The position numbers were made by a program, and so were the translations under genes. This document shows positions 1 to 7,264 of a DNA stretch of 15,163 nt, one piece after another. How positions within the stretch are numbered: the stretch's first letter is position 1; every line of letters begins with the position of its first letter. A model generated the notes under the pieces. The model had not been told where the DNA came from and did not search any database. It saw only the letters and a list, made by a program, of their open reading frames with translations. The stretch covers positions 1 through 15,163 of the forward strand of contig CADBMS010000251.1 in the NCBI GenBank assembly GCA_902795935.1. Direction: 5' to 3'. The stretch comes from an uncultured Methanobrevibacter sp. GTDB lineage: Archaea; Methanobacteriota; Methanobacteria; Methanobacteriales; Methanobacteriaceae.

Positions 1-1009
1 ATATCTCGAAGATTTGGCTAAAAATGAACATATTAAATGTAAAATACCATGCACGTTGAATCCTGCAGGTGTTGATTTGGATAATTGGAAAAATTTAGGT
101 TTCAAAGAAGATTTTACTATTAAACAAGAGCGTATAGTTAATGCATATAGTACTTTAGGAGTTAGTAGTACTTGTACTTGCACTCCTTATCTTATAGGCA
201 ATGTTCCATTATTAGGAGATCATGTTTCTTGGTCTGAGTCTTCTGCTGTTGTTTATGGTAATTCTATTTTAGGTGTTAAAACTAATCGTGAAGGTGGACC
301 TAGTGCTTTAGCTTCGGCTATTTGTGGTAAAACAGCTTACTATGGTTATCATCTCGATGAAAATCGTGTTTCTACAGTATCCGTAAATGTTGAGTGTAGT
401 TTAAGTAGTATTGATTATGGAGCTATTGGTTATTTAGTAGGTCAAGAAGTTAATGAAGGAGTTCCATATTTTAAACTTAATAATAAACCTAAAATGGAAA
501 ATTTTAAGAGTTTAGGTGCTGCACTAGCTTCATCTGGTGCTGTTACATTGTATCATGTTGAAAATTTTACTCCAGAATATCATAAATCAGATGTTGAAAA
601 TATTGATGAAACTATTTCATTAGAAAGATCAGATGTTGATGAAACTATTTCTAATTTAAGTACTACTGATGAAGAAGTTGATCTTATTTGTATTGGTTGC
701 CCTCATGCATCATTAGAGGAAATTCGTGATATTGCAAACATTGTAGAAAATAAACATATTGCTAATGAATTATGGGTTTGTACAAGTATAAATATTAAAG
801 TTGCTGCTAAACGTATGGGTTATGTTGATACTATCGAATCAGCTGGTGGCAAAATTGTTTGTGATACTTGTATGGTAGTTGCCCCTATAGAAGAATTTGA
901 TTTTAATGTTATTGGTGTTAATTCTGCTAAAGCTGCTAATTATGTACCTAGTATGTGTGGATTAGATATTGTTTATGGAAAATTAGAGGATTTAATTATT
1001 TGGAAATAA
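1..1009 (+). CDS. acnX: Phosphomevalonate dehydratase large subunit (AcnX), 5' truncated by window edge
   Basis: The reading frame is open from base 2 (Y-L-E-D-L-A-K...), so the true start lies left of the window; the TTG at 14 is not a convincing start. About 335 residues of a protein usually near 400 are visible. The aconitase-X signature is clear: a Cys-rich S-S-T-C-T-C-T-P-Y-L segment, then W-S-E-S-S-A-V-V-Y-G-N-S, then N-R-E-G-G-P-S-A-L-A. Further candidate metal-site cysteines are in C-I-G-C-P-H and C-D-T-C-M. In archaea the AcnX large and small subunits dehydrate (R)-mevalonate 5-phosphate to trans-anhydromevalonate 5-phosphate in the archaeal mevalonate pathway, which supplies isoprenoid lipids; other AcnX members dehydrate hydroxyproline, less likely here. 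The small subunit is not in the window. The variable segment at about 586-651 carries a short internal duplication. The TAA is at 1007-1009. Confidence 0.9.
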   Translation, partial: YLEDLAKNEHIKCKIPCTLNPAGVDLDNWKNLGFKEDFTIKQERIVNAYSTLGVSSTCTCTPYLIGNVPLLGDHVSWSESSAVVYGNSILGVKTNREGGPSALASAICGKTAYYGYHLDENRVSTVSVNVECSLSSIDYGAIGYLVGQEVNEGVPYFKLNNKPKMENFKSLGAALASSGAVTLYHVENFTPEYHKSDVENIDETISLERSDVDETISNLSTTDEEVDLICIGCPHASLEEIRDIANIVENKHIANELWVCTSINIKVAAKRMGYVDTIESAGGKIVCDTCMVVAPIEEFDFNVIGVNSAKAANYVPSMCGLDIVYGKLEDLIIWK

Positions 1010-1010
1010 T

Positions 1011-1030
1011 TTAAAGTTCTTATTTATTTT
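1011..1030 (+). terminator. T-rich 3' end after acnX
   Basis: Immediately after the acnX stop the + strand becomes T-rich (a TTCTTATTTATTTT run). Archaeal RNA polymerase can terminate on U-rich tracts without a strong hairpin. In DNA this AT-rich such runs are common, so this is weak evidence. Confidence 0.35.
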
Positions 1031-1044
1031 CTAAAAGGAAATAT

Positions 1045-1147
1045 ATGACTATAGAAATAATTTAAATTATAATGAGCTTATTAAAATTTTTTTAAGAGGT
1101 AATTGGCTTTATATCTAATTTTTTATTAATTTATTTTCTATAGTCAT
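1045..1147. repeat. 13-bp perfect inverted repeat with 77-base interior
   Basis: ATGACTATAGAAA at 1045-1057 is the exact reverse complement of TTTCTATAGTCAT at 1135-1147. The arms do not extend cleanly on either side. It could be a large hairpin in a 3' UTR or short RNA, or the ends of a decayed small element. No gene lies inside. Confidence 0.5.
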
Positions 1148-1369
1148 TCCATTTTGTAATGTTTTTGTAGAGTTTAGTATTAACTTTAAAACTTCAATTT
1201 AATGATTGTAGTACTAAATATATAAAGTTTATTAAATAATTTTTTTTAATAACATTGAATATTTTACTTAAAAAAAGTAATACTCAATAAATAATGTAAT
1301 AATAAGATTCAAATTTATTCAATAAATATATAGTTTTTAGGATATATTTAGTTTAGTTTTATTAGTTAA

Positions 1370-1404
1370 TTTTTGCATTTTATCATAACTTTTTTGCATT
1401 TTAT
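1370..1404. repeat. Two 14-bp direct repeats on a 21-bp period
   Basis: TTTTTGCATTTTAT occurs at 1370-1383 and again, identical, at 1391-1404. The 21-bp period is two helical turns, so both copies face the same side of the helix. This is what a pair of regulator half-sites upstream of the ABC operon would look like, though a chance duplication is possible. Confidence 0.4.
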
Positions 1405-1442
1405 TGAATTTAATAAACATAGATTTATATTTTGTTACTATG

Positions 1443-1464
1443 AATAACATAAAAATATGTTATT
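1443..1464. promoter_or_regulatory. 9-4-9 perfect inverted repeat, candidate operator of the ABC operon
   Basis: AATAACATA (1443-1451) and TATGTTATT (1456-1464) are perfect inverted arms around AAAA. The site ends 21 bases before the TATA-like element of the ABC exporter operon and 105 bases before its start codon. A 22-bp dyad in this position is typical of a dimeric regulator site. Exporter operons of this kind are often substrate-induced; the regulator is not in the window. Confidence 0.45.
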
Positions 1465-1485
1465 TACATCTAAAAAAATTAGATT

Positions 1486-1497
1486 TTTAATATAAAA
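1486..1497 (+). promoter_or_regulatory. TATA-like element for the ABC operon
   Basis: TTTAATATAAAA resembles an archaeal TATA box. Transcription would start about 26 bases from its centre, near 1517, giving a leader of about 50 bases that contains the AAGGAAG ribosome binding site at 1553-1559. Confidence 0.4.
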
Positions 1498-1568
1498 CGA
1501 ATCTTTAAAAATAATTTTAACAAGTAACTCTTATGAATAATTTAAAGAAATAAAGGAAGTAATAAAAA

Positions 1569-2669
1569 ATGTCATTCACAAAATTAATATTAAAAAATCC
1601 TTTTAGAAAAAAAAGCCGAGCTATATTATCTATAACCGGTATAATGATAGGAATTATGGTTATAATACTTTTAGGGGCAATAACATCTGGATTAACTGAA
1701 GAAATGGGTGTTGAAAGTAAAAATACAGAGTTTTTCATAATGAATAATACTGTGGAAAATTATGGAACACCTGCTAATATGGAAACTAGTGCTTTAGATA
1801 ATTTAAGTTCAGTTAAAGGAATAAATCAAACAGCTAAGTTAATTGACGGAAGCATAGTTGATGGAACAAATATGATTTCTGTTGAAGGAATGGATGCTGA
1901 TAAGTTAGAATTTATGGGAGTTACAATAATAAATGGAACTAAATATAACGAAAATAAAGATGAAGTTATTATTGGAAAATTATTAGCAGATAACGAAAAC
2001 AAAACAATTAATGATAAATTAAAAATAAAAAACAAAGAATACACTATAACTGGAATATTTGAAACAGGAAACATAAACAATGATAAAGCAGCCATTATTT
2101 CAATTAATAAAAGTCGAGACCTTTTAAATATTGATGATGATAAAATTTTCCTTCTACAAGTTTCTATTAAAAAAGGAGAAGATATTGAAAAAATAAAAAG
2201 TGAAGTAGAAAATAAGACTCCTGAAGAAATTAAAGCATTATCTGATGCATCAGAATTAGAAAGTGTTAAAACAATCCTTACAATGGTTGATGGGGCCACA
2301 TTTGCAATATCAATACTTGCAATCATAATTGGAGGATTAGGTGTAATTAATACAATGTTAATGTCAGTTACAGATAGAACAAAAGAAATAGGTTTATTAA
2401 AAGCTATAGGTTGGAGTAAAAAGAGAATTGTATTCATGATTGTATCAGAATCTATTATTTTAACAACAACATCTTTCATCTTAGGATCCATATTTTCAAT
2501 CGCAATATTATATGCACTAGAATACTTTAAAATATTTGATGCAAGTTATCCTCCAAAAATATTTATTATTGCATTTATTGTAGCATTTATTGTTGGAATT
2601 ATAGGTGGTTTGGTTCCAGCTATACGTGCAAGTAGATTCGAAGCAACAGAAGCATTAAGATATGAATAG
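1569..2669 (+). CDS. ABC exporter permease, MacB/FtsX family
   Basis: A 366-residue inner-membrane permease. It has the MacB/FtsX plan: a short cytoplasmic N-terminus (N-P-F-R-K-K-S-R), a first membrane helix at about 17-39, a long extracytoplasmic domain at about 40-240 (MacB_PCD type), then three helices at about 243-270, 288-318 and 331-354, ending in the family-typical P-A-I-R-A-S-R-F-E-A-T-E-A-L-R. AAGGAAG at 1553-1559, 9 bases before the ATG, supports the start. The ATPase gene follows after 12 bases, so the two form an operon and presumably a dimeric transporter. Such pairs move drugs, peptides or lipid-linked substrates outward; the substrate cannot be told from sequence. Codons favour A at the third position (ATA, AGA, GGA), unlike acnX and hef. 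A 221-residue frame on the opposite strand is a shadow. Confidence 0.9.
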   Translation: MSFTKLILKNPFRKKSRAILSITGIMIGIMVIILLGAITSGLTEEMGVESKNTEFFIMNNTVENYGTPANMETSALDNLSSVKGINQTAKLIDGSIVDGTNMISVEGMDADKLEFMGVTIINGTKYNENKDEVIIGKLLADNENKTINDKLKIKNKEYTITGIFETGNINNDKAAIISINKSRDLLNIDDDKIFLLQVSIKKGEDIEKIKSEVENKTPEEIKALSDASELESVKTILTMVDGATFAISILAIIIGGLGVINTMLMSVTDRTKEIGLLKAIGWSKKRIVFMIVSESIILTTTSFILGSIFSIAILYALEYFKIFDASYPPKIFIIAFIVAFIVGIIGGLVPAIRASRFEATEALRYE

Positions 2670-2681
2670 AGAGTGAGTATT

Positions 2682-3347
2682 ATGAGTGAAAACATAGTAA
2701 CAATAAAAAATCTTACAAAAAGTTACGAAAATGGTCATATTAAAGCATTAAATGGAATAAATCTCAGTATTAGAAAAGGAGAATTCATATCAATAATCGG
2801 TCCATCAGGATCTGGAAAATCAACACTTTTAAATATGTTAGGGGCATTAGATACTCCAGATAATGGTGAAATAATAGTTGCTGGTGAAGATTTAAAAAAA
2901 TCAAAAAAACTTAATGAATTTAGAGCCAAAAAAATTGGATTCATCTTTCAATTACACAATTTAATTCCAAATATTAGTACTGTGGAAAATGTTGAGTTAC
3001 CAATGCATAGTCATGGAATTAAAACTAAAAATATGCGTAAAAAAGCATTAGAAGCTTTAAAATTTATGGGTATTGAAAATCGTGCCAATATCCTTCCTAC
3101 AAAATTATCTGGTGGAGAAAGACAAAGAGTAGCAATTGCAAGAGCTTTAATTAATGATCCCGAAATTATTCTTGCAGATGAACCTACAGGTGCATTAGAT
3201 AGTGTAAATTCAAAAAAAGTTATGGATATGTTAAAAAAGTTACATAAAGAAAAAAATGTGACTCTTATTGTGATTACTCATGATTTAGAGATTGCAAACA
3301 TGGCACAAAGAACTATTAATGTGTTAGATGGTAAGATATTAGAATAA
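2682..3347 (+). CDS. ABC exporter ATP-binding protein, LolD/MacB type
   Basis: A 221-residue ATPase partner of the preceding permease. From the ATG at 2682 it has Walker A G-P-S-G-S-G-K-S-T at 40-48, the Q-loop Gln at about 90, signature L-S-G-G-E-R-Q at 142-148, Walker B I-I-L-A-D-E at 162-167 and the H-loop His at about 200. The length and the short helical insert after the Q-loop (N-L-I-P-N-I-S-T-V-E-N-V) are those of the LolD/MacB ATPase group. An in-frame GTG at 2673 would add three residues, but GAGTGAG at 2671-2677 looks more like the ribosome binding site of the ATG, 4 bases further on, so the ATG is preferred. The gap to the permease stop is 12 bases, which indicates co-transcription and probably coupled translation. 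Confidence 0.92.
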   Translation: MSENIVTIKNLTKSYENGHIKALNGINLSIRKGEFISIIGPSGSGKSTLLNMLGALDTPDNGEIIVAGEDLKKSKKLNEFRAKKIGFIFQLHNLIPNISTVENVELPMHSHGIKTKNMRKKALEALKFMGIENRANILPTKLSGGERQRVAIARALINDPEIILADEPTGALDSVNSKKVMDMLKKLHKEKNVTLIVITHDLEIANMAQRTINVLDGKILE

Positions 3348-3418
3348 TAACTTCCATAAAACAATTTTTTAAATTCATTTTATTTTTACTTGAATTAAGA
3401 TAATATCAAAGCAAATAA

Positions 3419-3459
3419 TAAACATTTTTCATCAGAACTAATGTTTACTTTATCATTTT
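3419..3459 (+). terminator. Hairpin plus T-rich tract after the ABC operon
   Basis: TAAACATT (3419-3426) and AATGTTTA (3440-3447) can form an 8-bp stem with a 13-base loop, followed by a T-rich stretch (CTTTATCATTTTT). A T-run right after the stop (about 3364-3388) could equally end the transcript. Confidence 0.35.
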
Positions 3460-3644
3460 TATCTATTATAGTTGCTTACAAAACTTTTTTTATAGTTATT
3501 TATAAATAATCTAAAAATTAATTTCGTAACTGACTATATTCATAAATCATCTGATTTCCATATTAATAGATTCTTATGAACTTATTAGATCAAAAACAGT
3601 GCATATTATAGATAGCAAATTTTTACTATAAATTAAATATAAAT

Positions 3645-3672
3645 TAAAATAATATAATAAAAAACTTAATAA
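3645..3672 (-). terminator. T-rich 3' end of the C_GCAxxG_C_C gene
   Basis: Read on the minus strand, the sequence just past the stop at 3682 is AAGTTTTTTATTATATTATTTT, a U-rich tract suited to archaeal termination. No strong stem was seen. Confidence 0.35.
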
Positions 3673-3681
3673 GAAGTAATT

Positions 3682-4080
3682 TTACTCATTAATCATCTCA
3701 GCTAATTTTTTTGCAATAAATACACAACAATCAACACATGGAGATTTATCTACTCCATGATTAGTTATTTTATCACATCTTACTGTTCCATATTCTTCTT
3801 TAAAAGAATTAAATATTTCATTTGAATTAGATTTTATTTTACTTATATCATCTAAAATTAATCCATTAGCCATTAATGCACCAGTTACCGCACCACATGT
3901 CCCTTCATCAAATGTTCCACCAATTCCACCAGCAAAACCACAAGCCAATTTAGTAATCTCTTCTTTTTTAATTGATGCACCTGCAACTTCACAAATACCC
4001 CTCAAAGTTGACTCAGAACAACTTTTAGACTTTCGGTATCCCCTAATTTTTTCTTCTAAAATTTTTTCATCAAGTTTCAT
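3682..4080 (-). CDS. C_GCAxxG_C_C family cysteine-rich protein
   Basis: A 132-residue soluble protein with eight cysteines: 21, 30, 47, 62, 102, 115, 118 and 119. The segment G-T-C-G-A-V-T-G at 61-67 is the family's defining motif (G-C-A-x-x-G type), preceded by a glycine-rich A-C-G-F-A-G-G-I-G-G-T-F and followed by a C-terminal cluster C-V-D-C-C. The family is thought to be redox-active or metal-binding; its reaction is not established and none is proposed. It has no signal peptide or membrane helix, so it should be cytoplasmic. The gene is divergent from hef with only 86 bases between the starts. The minus-strand leader has only a weak GGGA upstream of the ATG. Length and motif order fit a complete family member. 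Confidence 0.8.
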   Translation of the reverse strand: MKLDEKILEEKIRGYRKSKSCSESTLRGICEVAGASIKKEEITKLACGFAGGIGGTFDEGTCGAVTGALMANGLILDDISKIKSNSNEIFNSFKEEYGTVRCDKITNHGVDKSPCVDCCVFIAKKLAEMINE

Positions 4081-4166
4081 ATTAAAATCCCAGATAATTT
4101 TTTAATTAAATATTTTATTTAAATTTATAAATATTATTTTATATTTTATTTTACAAAAATTATAAC
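4081..4166. promoter_or_regulatory. Divergent promoter region for the C_GCAxxG_C_C gene and hef
   Basis: The 86 bases between the two start codons are nearly GC-free. TTTATAAAT at 4124-4132 is near-palindromic and could serve the minus-strand gene. TTTTATATTT at 4138-4147 lies about 26 bases before the hef ATG, which predicts a leaderless or nearly leaderless hef message. No Shine-Dalgarno sequence precedes hef, which agrees. Confidence 0.45.
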
Positions 4167-6512
4167 ATGGGAAAATATATTGAACATCCTTTAATTCAGC
4201 CAAATAAAATTGAAGCTCGATTATATCAGCAAATTTTAGCGGCAGATACTCTTAAAAAGGGCAATACTATGATTGTAGCTCCTACAGCATTAGGTAAAAC
4301 TGTAGTAGCAGCATTACTTTCTGCTAATAGATTAAACAAATTTAAAAAATCTAAAGTATTAATGCTTGCACCAACTAAGCCCTTAGTTATACAACACGAA
4401 GAAAGTTTTAGAAAGTTTTTAATGCCATCGTCAACTTCAATTACAGGATCTATTAATCCAAATGAGCGTGTTAAGCGCTGGAAAGAATCACAAATAATAT
4501 GTGCCACGCCACAAACTGTTGAATCTGATATTATACATAACCGATACTCTCTAAAAGATATTTCACTAATTGTTTTTGATGAGTGTCATCGAGCTGTTGG
4601 TGCTTATTCCTATGTTTACTTAGCTAACCAATACATTAATGAATCAAAAAACTCATTAATACTTGGTTTAACCGCATCTCCAGGTTCCGATCAGGACAAA
4701 ATACACAATGTATGTGAAAATTTATTTATAGAAAATGTTGTTGTTAAAACAGAAGACGATTCTGATGTTTCCCCATATTTTAATCCCATTAATATTGATT
4801 GGGTTAAATTAGAATTAGGTAAAGATTTACAGCGTATTAAAGATCATTTAAATAAAGCATTAAAACACAGACTAAAAAGTTTGAAATCTATGAAGGTTAT
4901 AAAAACTATTGCTGTTGGTAAACGTGACTTATTAAAAGCTAGATCTATTGTTCAAAATCGTATAGGTCGCAGTGCTAATCCCCCTAAAGAATGTTATAGA
5001 GCAATTTCTATTATAGCAGCTTCTATTAATATACAACATGCATTAGAATTATTAGAAACTCAAGGGATATCCACTTTACATCAGTATTTAAATAGATTAG
5101 AGAAAAAAAATACTAAAGCTGCTAAAGGATTAGTTATGGATGCTGATTTTGGCCCTGCAATAAAATTAACTAAACATGCATTTAATAAAGGTCTTGAACA
5201 TCCTAAATTAAAAAAATTAATAAATATCCTAAAGAAAGAACTTAAAAATAAAAATAGTAAAGTCATTGTATTCACTCAATTCAGAGATACAGTTGAATTA
5301 ATCCATAATTCTTGTTTAGATGAAGGAATTAATTCTGTTAAATTTTATGGACAAGGTAAACGTAGTGGTGAGAAAGGATTAACTCAAAAACAGCAAAAAG
5401 ATATTATTAAAGGATTTAAAATTGGATCTTATGATGTTTTAATATCCACAAGTGTTGCAGAAGAGGGTATTGATATTCCAGAAGTAGATTTAGTTGTTTT
5501 ATATGAACCCGTACCATCAGAGATTAGGATGATTCAGCGTAGAGGTAGAACTGGTCGTAAAAATGAAGGTAAAATGAAGGTTTTAATTACAAAAGGTACC
5601 CGTGATGAAGCATATTATTGGTCAAGTATTAATAAAGAAAATAGAATGAAAAGGGATCTTCTTAATGTTAATAAATTAGATTTAGAAAAAAATCGTGCTA
5701 AAGTTGCTATAGCACAATCTAATCTTACAAAAAGAAATGAGGAAGATGGAAAAAGTATTAACTCAAAAGATGATGATGAACTTTTTGATAATCCTAAAAT
5801 TGAAGTATTACCAGAATATAAGAAAAAATCTATTTTGAATAAACCTAAAATTATTGCAGATTCACGTGAGGGTAACTCTAGAGTTTTAAGAGAACTTACC
5901 AAGTTAGGTATTGATATTACTGTTGAAGCATTAGCTATTGGAGATTATCAAATCACTGATGATTTAATTATTGAACGTAAAACTGCTTCAGATTTTGTTA
6001 GTTCTATTACAGATAAGCGTTTATATAAACAAGCTAAAGAGTTAGTTGATAATTTTAAAACTCCAATTATTATATTAGAAGGAGATAATTTATATTCCGG
6101 CTTTATGAATCCTAATGCAGTTAGAGGTGCTCTAGCATCTATTGCTATAGATTTTGGTATACCTATTTTACCTACACGTGGTCCAGAAGATACTGCAGCT
6201 ATGATTCGACGTATAATTATACGTGAACAAAACCAAAATAAACCCATAATTCAGATTAGGACCGAGAAAAAACCTTTAACCTTATTAGAACAAAAGTTAT
6301 TTATTATTGAATCTTTACCTAATGTTGGACCTGTTACAGCTCGTAAGTTATTAGAAGAATTTGGATCCGTTAAAAATATTATTAATGCTTCTGAGAAAGA
6401 ATTACAGGAAATTGAAGGTATTGGTAAAAAAATTGCTAAACAAATTCTTAAAGTTTTAGGTGATGTTAGTCAAGATGATGTTAAAGATTTTAATATGAAA
6501 CTTATTGATTAA
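4167..6512 (+). CDS. hef: Hef: fork-specific helicase fused to XPF/MUS81-type nuclease
   Basis: A 781-residue archaeal Hef, the fused form related to FANCM and XPF. The N-terminal SF2 helicase has Walker A A-P-T-A-L-G-K-T at 38-45, the DEAH-box variant D-E-C-H at 138-141, T-A-S-P-G-S at 169-174 and motif VI Q-R-R-G-R-T-G-R at 457-464. An insert domain lies at about 215-340. A charged, low-complexity linker (about 520-555) leads to the ERCC4 nuclease with G-D-Y at 592-594 and E-R-K-T-A-S-D at 603-609, the metal-binding catalytic core. A tandem helix-hairpin-helix domain ends the protein (about 715-765: L-P-N-V-G-P-V-T-A and I-E-G-I-G-K-K-I-A). Hef processes stalled forks and branched DNA and is known to interact with PCNA in other archaea. 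All key residues are present, so both activities should be intact. The trmI gene follows after 20 bases. Confidence 0.96.
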   Translation: MGKYIEHPLIQPNKIEARLYQQILAADTLKKGNTMIVAPTALGKTVVAALLSANRLNKFKKSKVLMLAPTKPLVIQHEESFRKFLMPSSTSITGSINPNERVKRWKESQIICATPQTVESDIIHNRYSLKDISLIVFDECHRAVGAYSYVYLANQYINESKNSLILGLTASPGSDQDKIHNVCENLFIENVVVKTEDDSDVSPYFNPINIDWVKLELGKDLQRIKDHLNKALKHRLKSLKSMKVIKTIAVGKRDLLKARSIVQNRIGRSANPPKECYRAISIIAASINIQHALELLETQGISTLHQYLNRLEKKNTKAAKGLVMDADFGPAIKLTKHAFNKGLEHPKLKKLINILKKELKNKNSKVIVFTQFRDTVELIHNSCLDEGINSVKFYGQGKRSGEKGLTQKQQKDIIKGFKIGSYDVLISTSVAEEGIDIPEVDLVVLYEPVPSEIRMIQRRGRTGRKNEGKMKVLITKGTRDEAYYWSSINKENRMKRDLLNVNKLDLEKNRAKVAIAQSNLTKRNEEDGKSINSKDDDELFDNPKIEVLPEYKKKSILNKPKIIADSREGNSRVLRELTKLGIDITVEALAIGDYQITDDLIIERKTASDFVSSITDKRLYKQAKELVDNFKTPIIILEGDNLYSGFMNPNAVRGALASIAIDFGIPILPTRGPEDTAAMIRRIIIREQNQNKPIIQIRTEKKPLTLLEQKLFIIESLPNVGPVTARKLLEEFGSVKNIINASEKELQEIEGIGKKIAKQILKVLGDVSQDDVKDFNMKLID

Positions 6513-6535
6513 TTTATGGTGTTGATTAATTTATG
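6505..6535 (+). repeat. 14-bp direct repeat across the hef stop and trmI start
   Basis: TTGATTAATTTATG occurs at 6505-6518, spanning the hef TAA, and again at 6522-6535, ending in the trmI ATG. The two copies are separated by GTG, so the period is 17 bp. The GGTG at 6518-6521 created at the junction is the only sequence resembling a trmI ribosome binding site. Confidence 0.6.
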
Positions 6536-7264
6536 CTTATTTTAATAGATAATAGGGGAAAAAAATATTTAATTAAGGATAATCAGGATTTTCAAACAGA
6601 TCAGGGGATTATTCGTTGGAAAGATCTTGTTGATATTAAAGCGGGTGATTGTTTAAAGACACATTTAGATTATAAAATAAAAGTTGTTAAGGCTGATGTT
6701 AATGATTTAATTGATTTAATGCAGAGAAACTGTTCTATTTTATTGCCAAAAGATATTGGTTTAGTTATTTCTCATACTGGATTAGGTAATGGTGATAATG
6801 TTGTAGATGCTGGTACTGGTGCTGGTGCAATTGCTATGCACTTCGCTAATATTGTTGGTCCAGAAGGCCATGTTTATACTTATGAGATTAGAGAAGATTT
6901 TGCAGAAATTGCTAAAAAAAATATTGATTTATTTAAATTAAAGAATGTTACTGTTAAAAATCAAGACATTAAAGAAGGAATATCTGAAAATGATGTTGAT
7001 TTAGTATTTTTAGACTTACCTAAACCTGTTGAAGCCTTAGAAATTGTTTATGATTCTTTAAAACTTGGAGGTTGGTTAGCAGTTTATGCACCTTATATTG
7101 AACAAGTTCAAAGTATTTATAAAATTAGTAAAAAAGTTGGTTTTGATGATATTAAGATTATTGAATGTATATTAAGGGAAATTGAAGTTAGAAACCGTGG
7201 AACTAGGCCTAAAACTAGAATGGTTGGTCATACCGGATATTTGGCTTTTGCTAGAAAATTATAA
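6533..7264 (+). CDS. trmI: tRNA (adenine-N1)-methyltransferase, TrmI family (positions 57/58)
   Basis: A 243-residue class I SAM methyltransferase. An N-terminal beta-rich domain (1-60) resembles the TrmI substrate domain. Motif I is V-V-D-A-G-T-G-A-G-A at 90-99, the acidic ribose-binding residue is in Y-E-I-R at 117-120, and the motif IV region is L-D-L-P at 160-163. The C-terminus R-P-K-T-R-M-V-G-H-T-G-Y-L is characteristic of TrmI. Archaeal TrmI makes m1A at tRNA position 58 and often 57, acting as a tetramer. The gene lies 20 bases after hef on the same strand, so co-transcription is likely. The ATG at 6533 is preceded by GGTGTTGAT (6518-6526), a spaced match to the archaeal anti-Shine-Dalgarno. 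A small frame shift separates the upstream ATG at 6516, which is not used. Confidence 0.9.
   Translation: MLILIDNRGKKYLIKDNQDFQTDQGIIRWKDLVDIKAGDCLKTHLDYKIKVVKADVNDLIDLMQRNCSILLPKDIGLVISHTGLGNGDNVVDAGTGAGAIAMHFANIVGPEGHVYTYEIREDFAEIAKKNIDLFKLKNVTVKNQDIKEGISENDVDLVFLDLPKPVEALEIVYDSLKLGGWLAVYAPYIEQVQSIYKISKKVGFDDIKIIECILREIEVRNRGTRPKTRMVGHTGYLAFARKL

Larger units (their letters stand above)
1010..1568. other. 559-base gap with several candidate regulatory repeats, no gene
   Basis: No credible coding frame was found on either strand. The gap holds a T-rich end for acnX, a 13-bp inverted repeat with distant arms (1045-1147), a pair of 14-bp direct repeats (1370-1404), a 9-4-9 inverted repeat (1443-1464), a TATA-like element (1486-1497) and the ribosome binding site of the next gene. 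The rest is featureless AT-rich sequence. Confidence 0.6.
3348..3681. other. 334-base gap between convergent genes, no gene
   Basis: The ABC operon and the C_GCAxxG_C_C gene run toward each other here. The gap contains a candidate terminator for each and an exact 11-bp tandem repeat (TATAAATTAAA at 3627-3637 and 3638-3648). No coding frame stands out on either strand. Confidence 0.6.

Noticed and set aside
1826..2491. 221-residue minus-strand frame across the permease gene
   Set aside because: It is an antisense shadow of a well-supported permease; it has no recognisable domain and no leader.
2673..2681. GTG start for the ABC ATPase
   Set aside because: The GTG falls inside the GAGTGAG that best serves as ribosome binding site for the ATG at 2682.
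5948..6247. 99-residue minus-strand frame inside hef
   Set aside because: It lies opposite the catalytic nuclease domain of hef and has no independent support.
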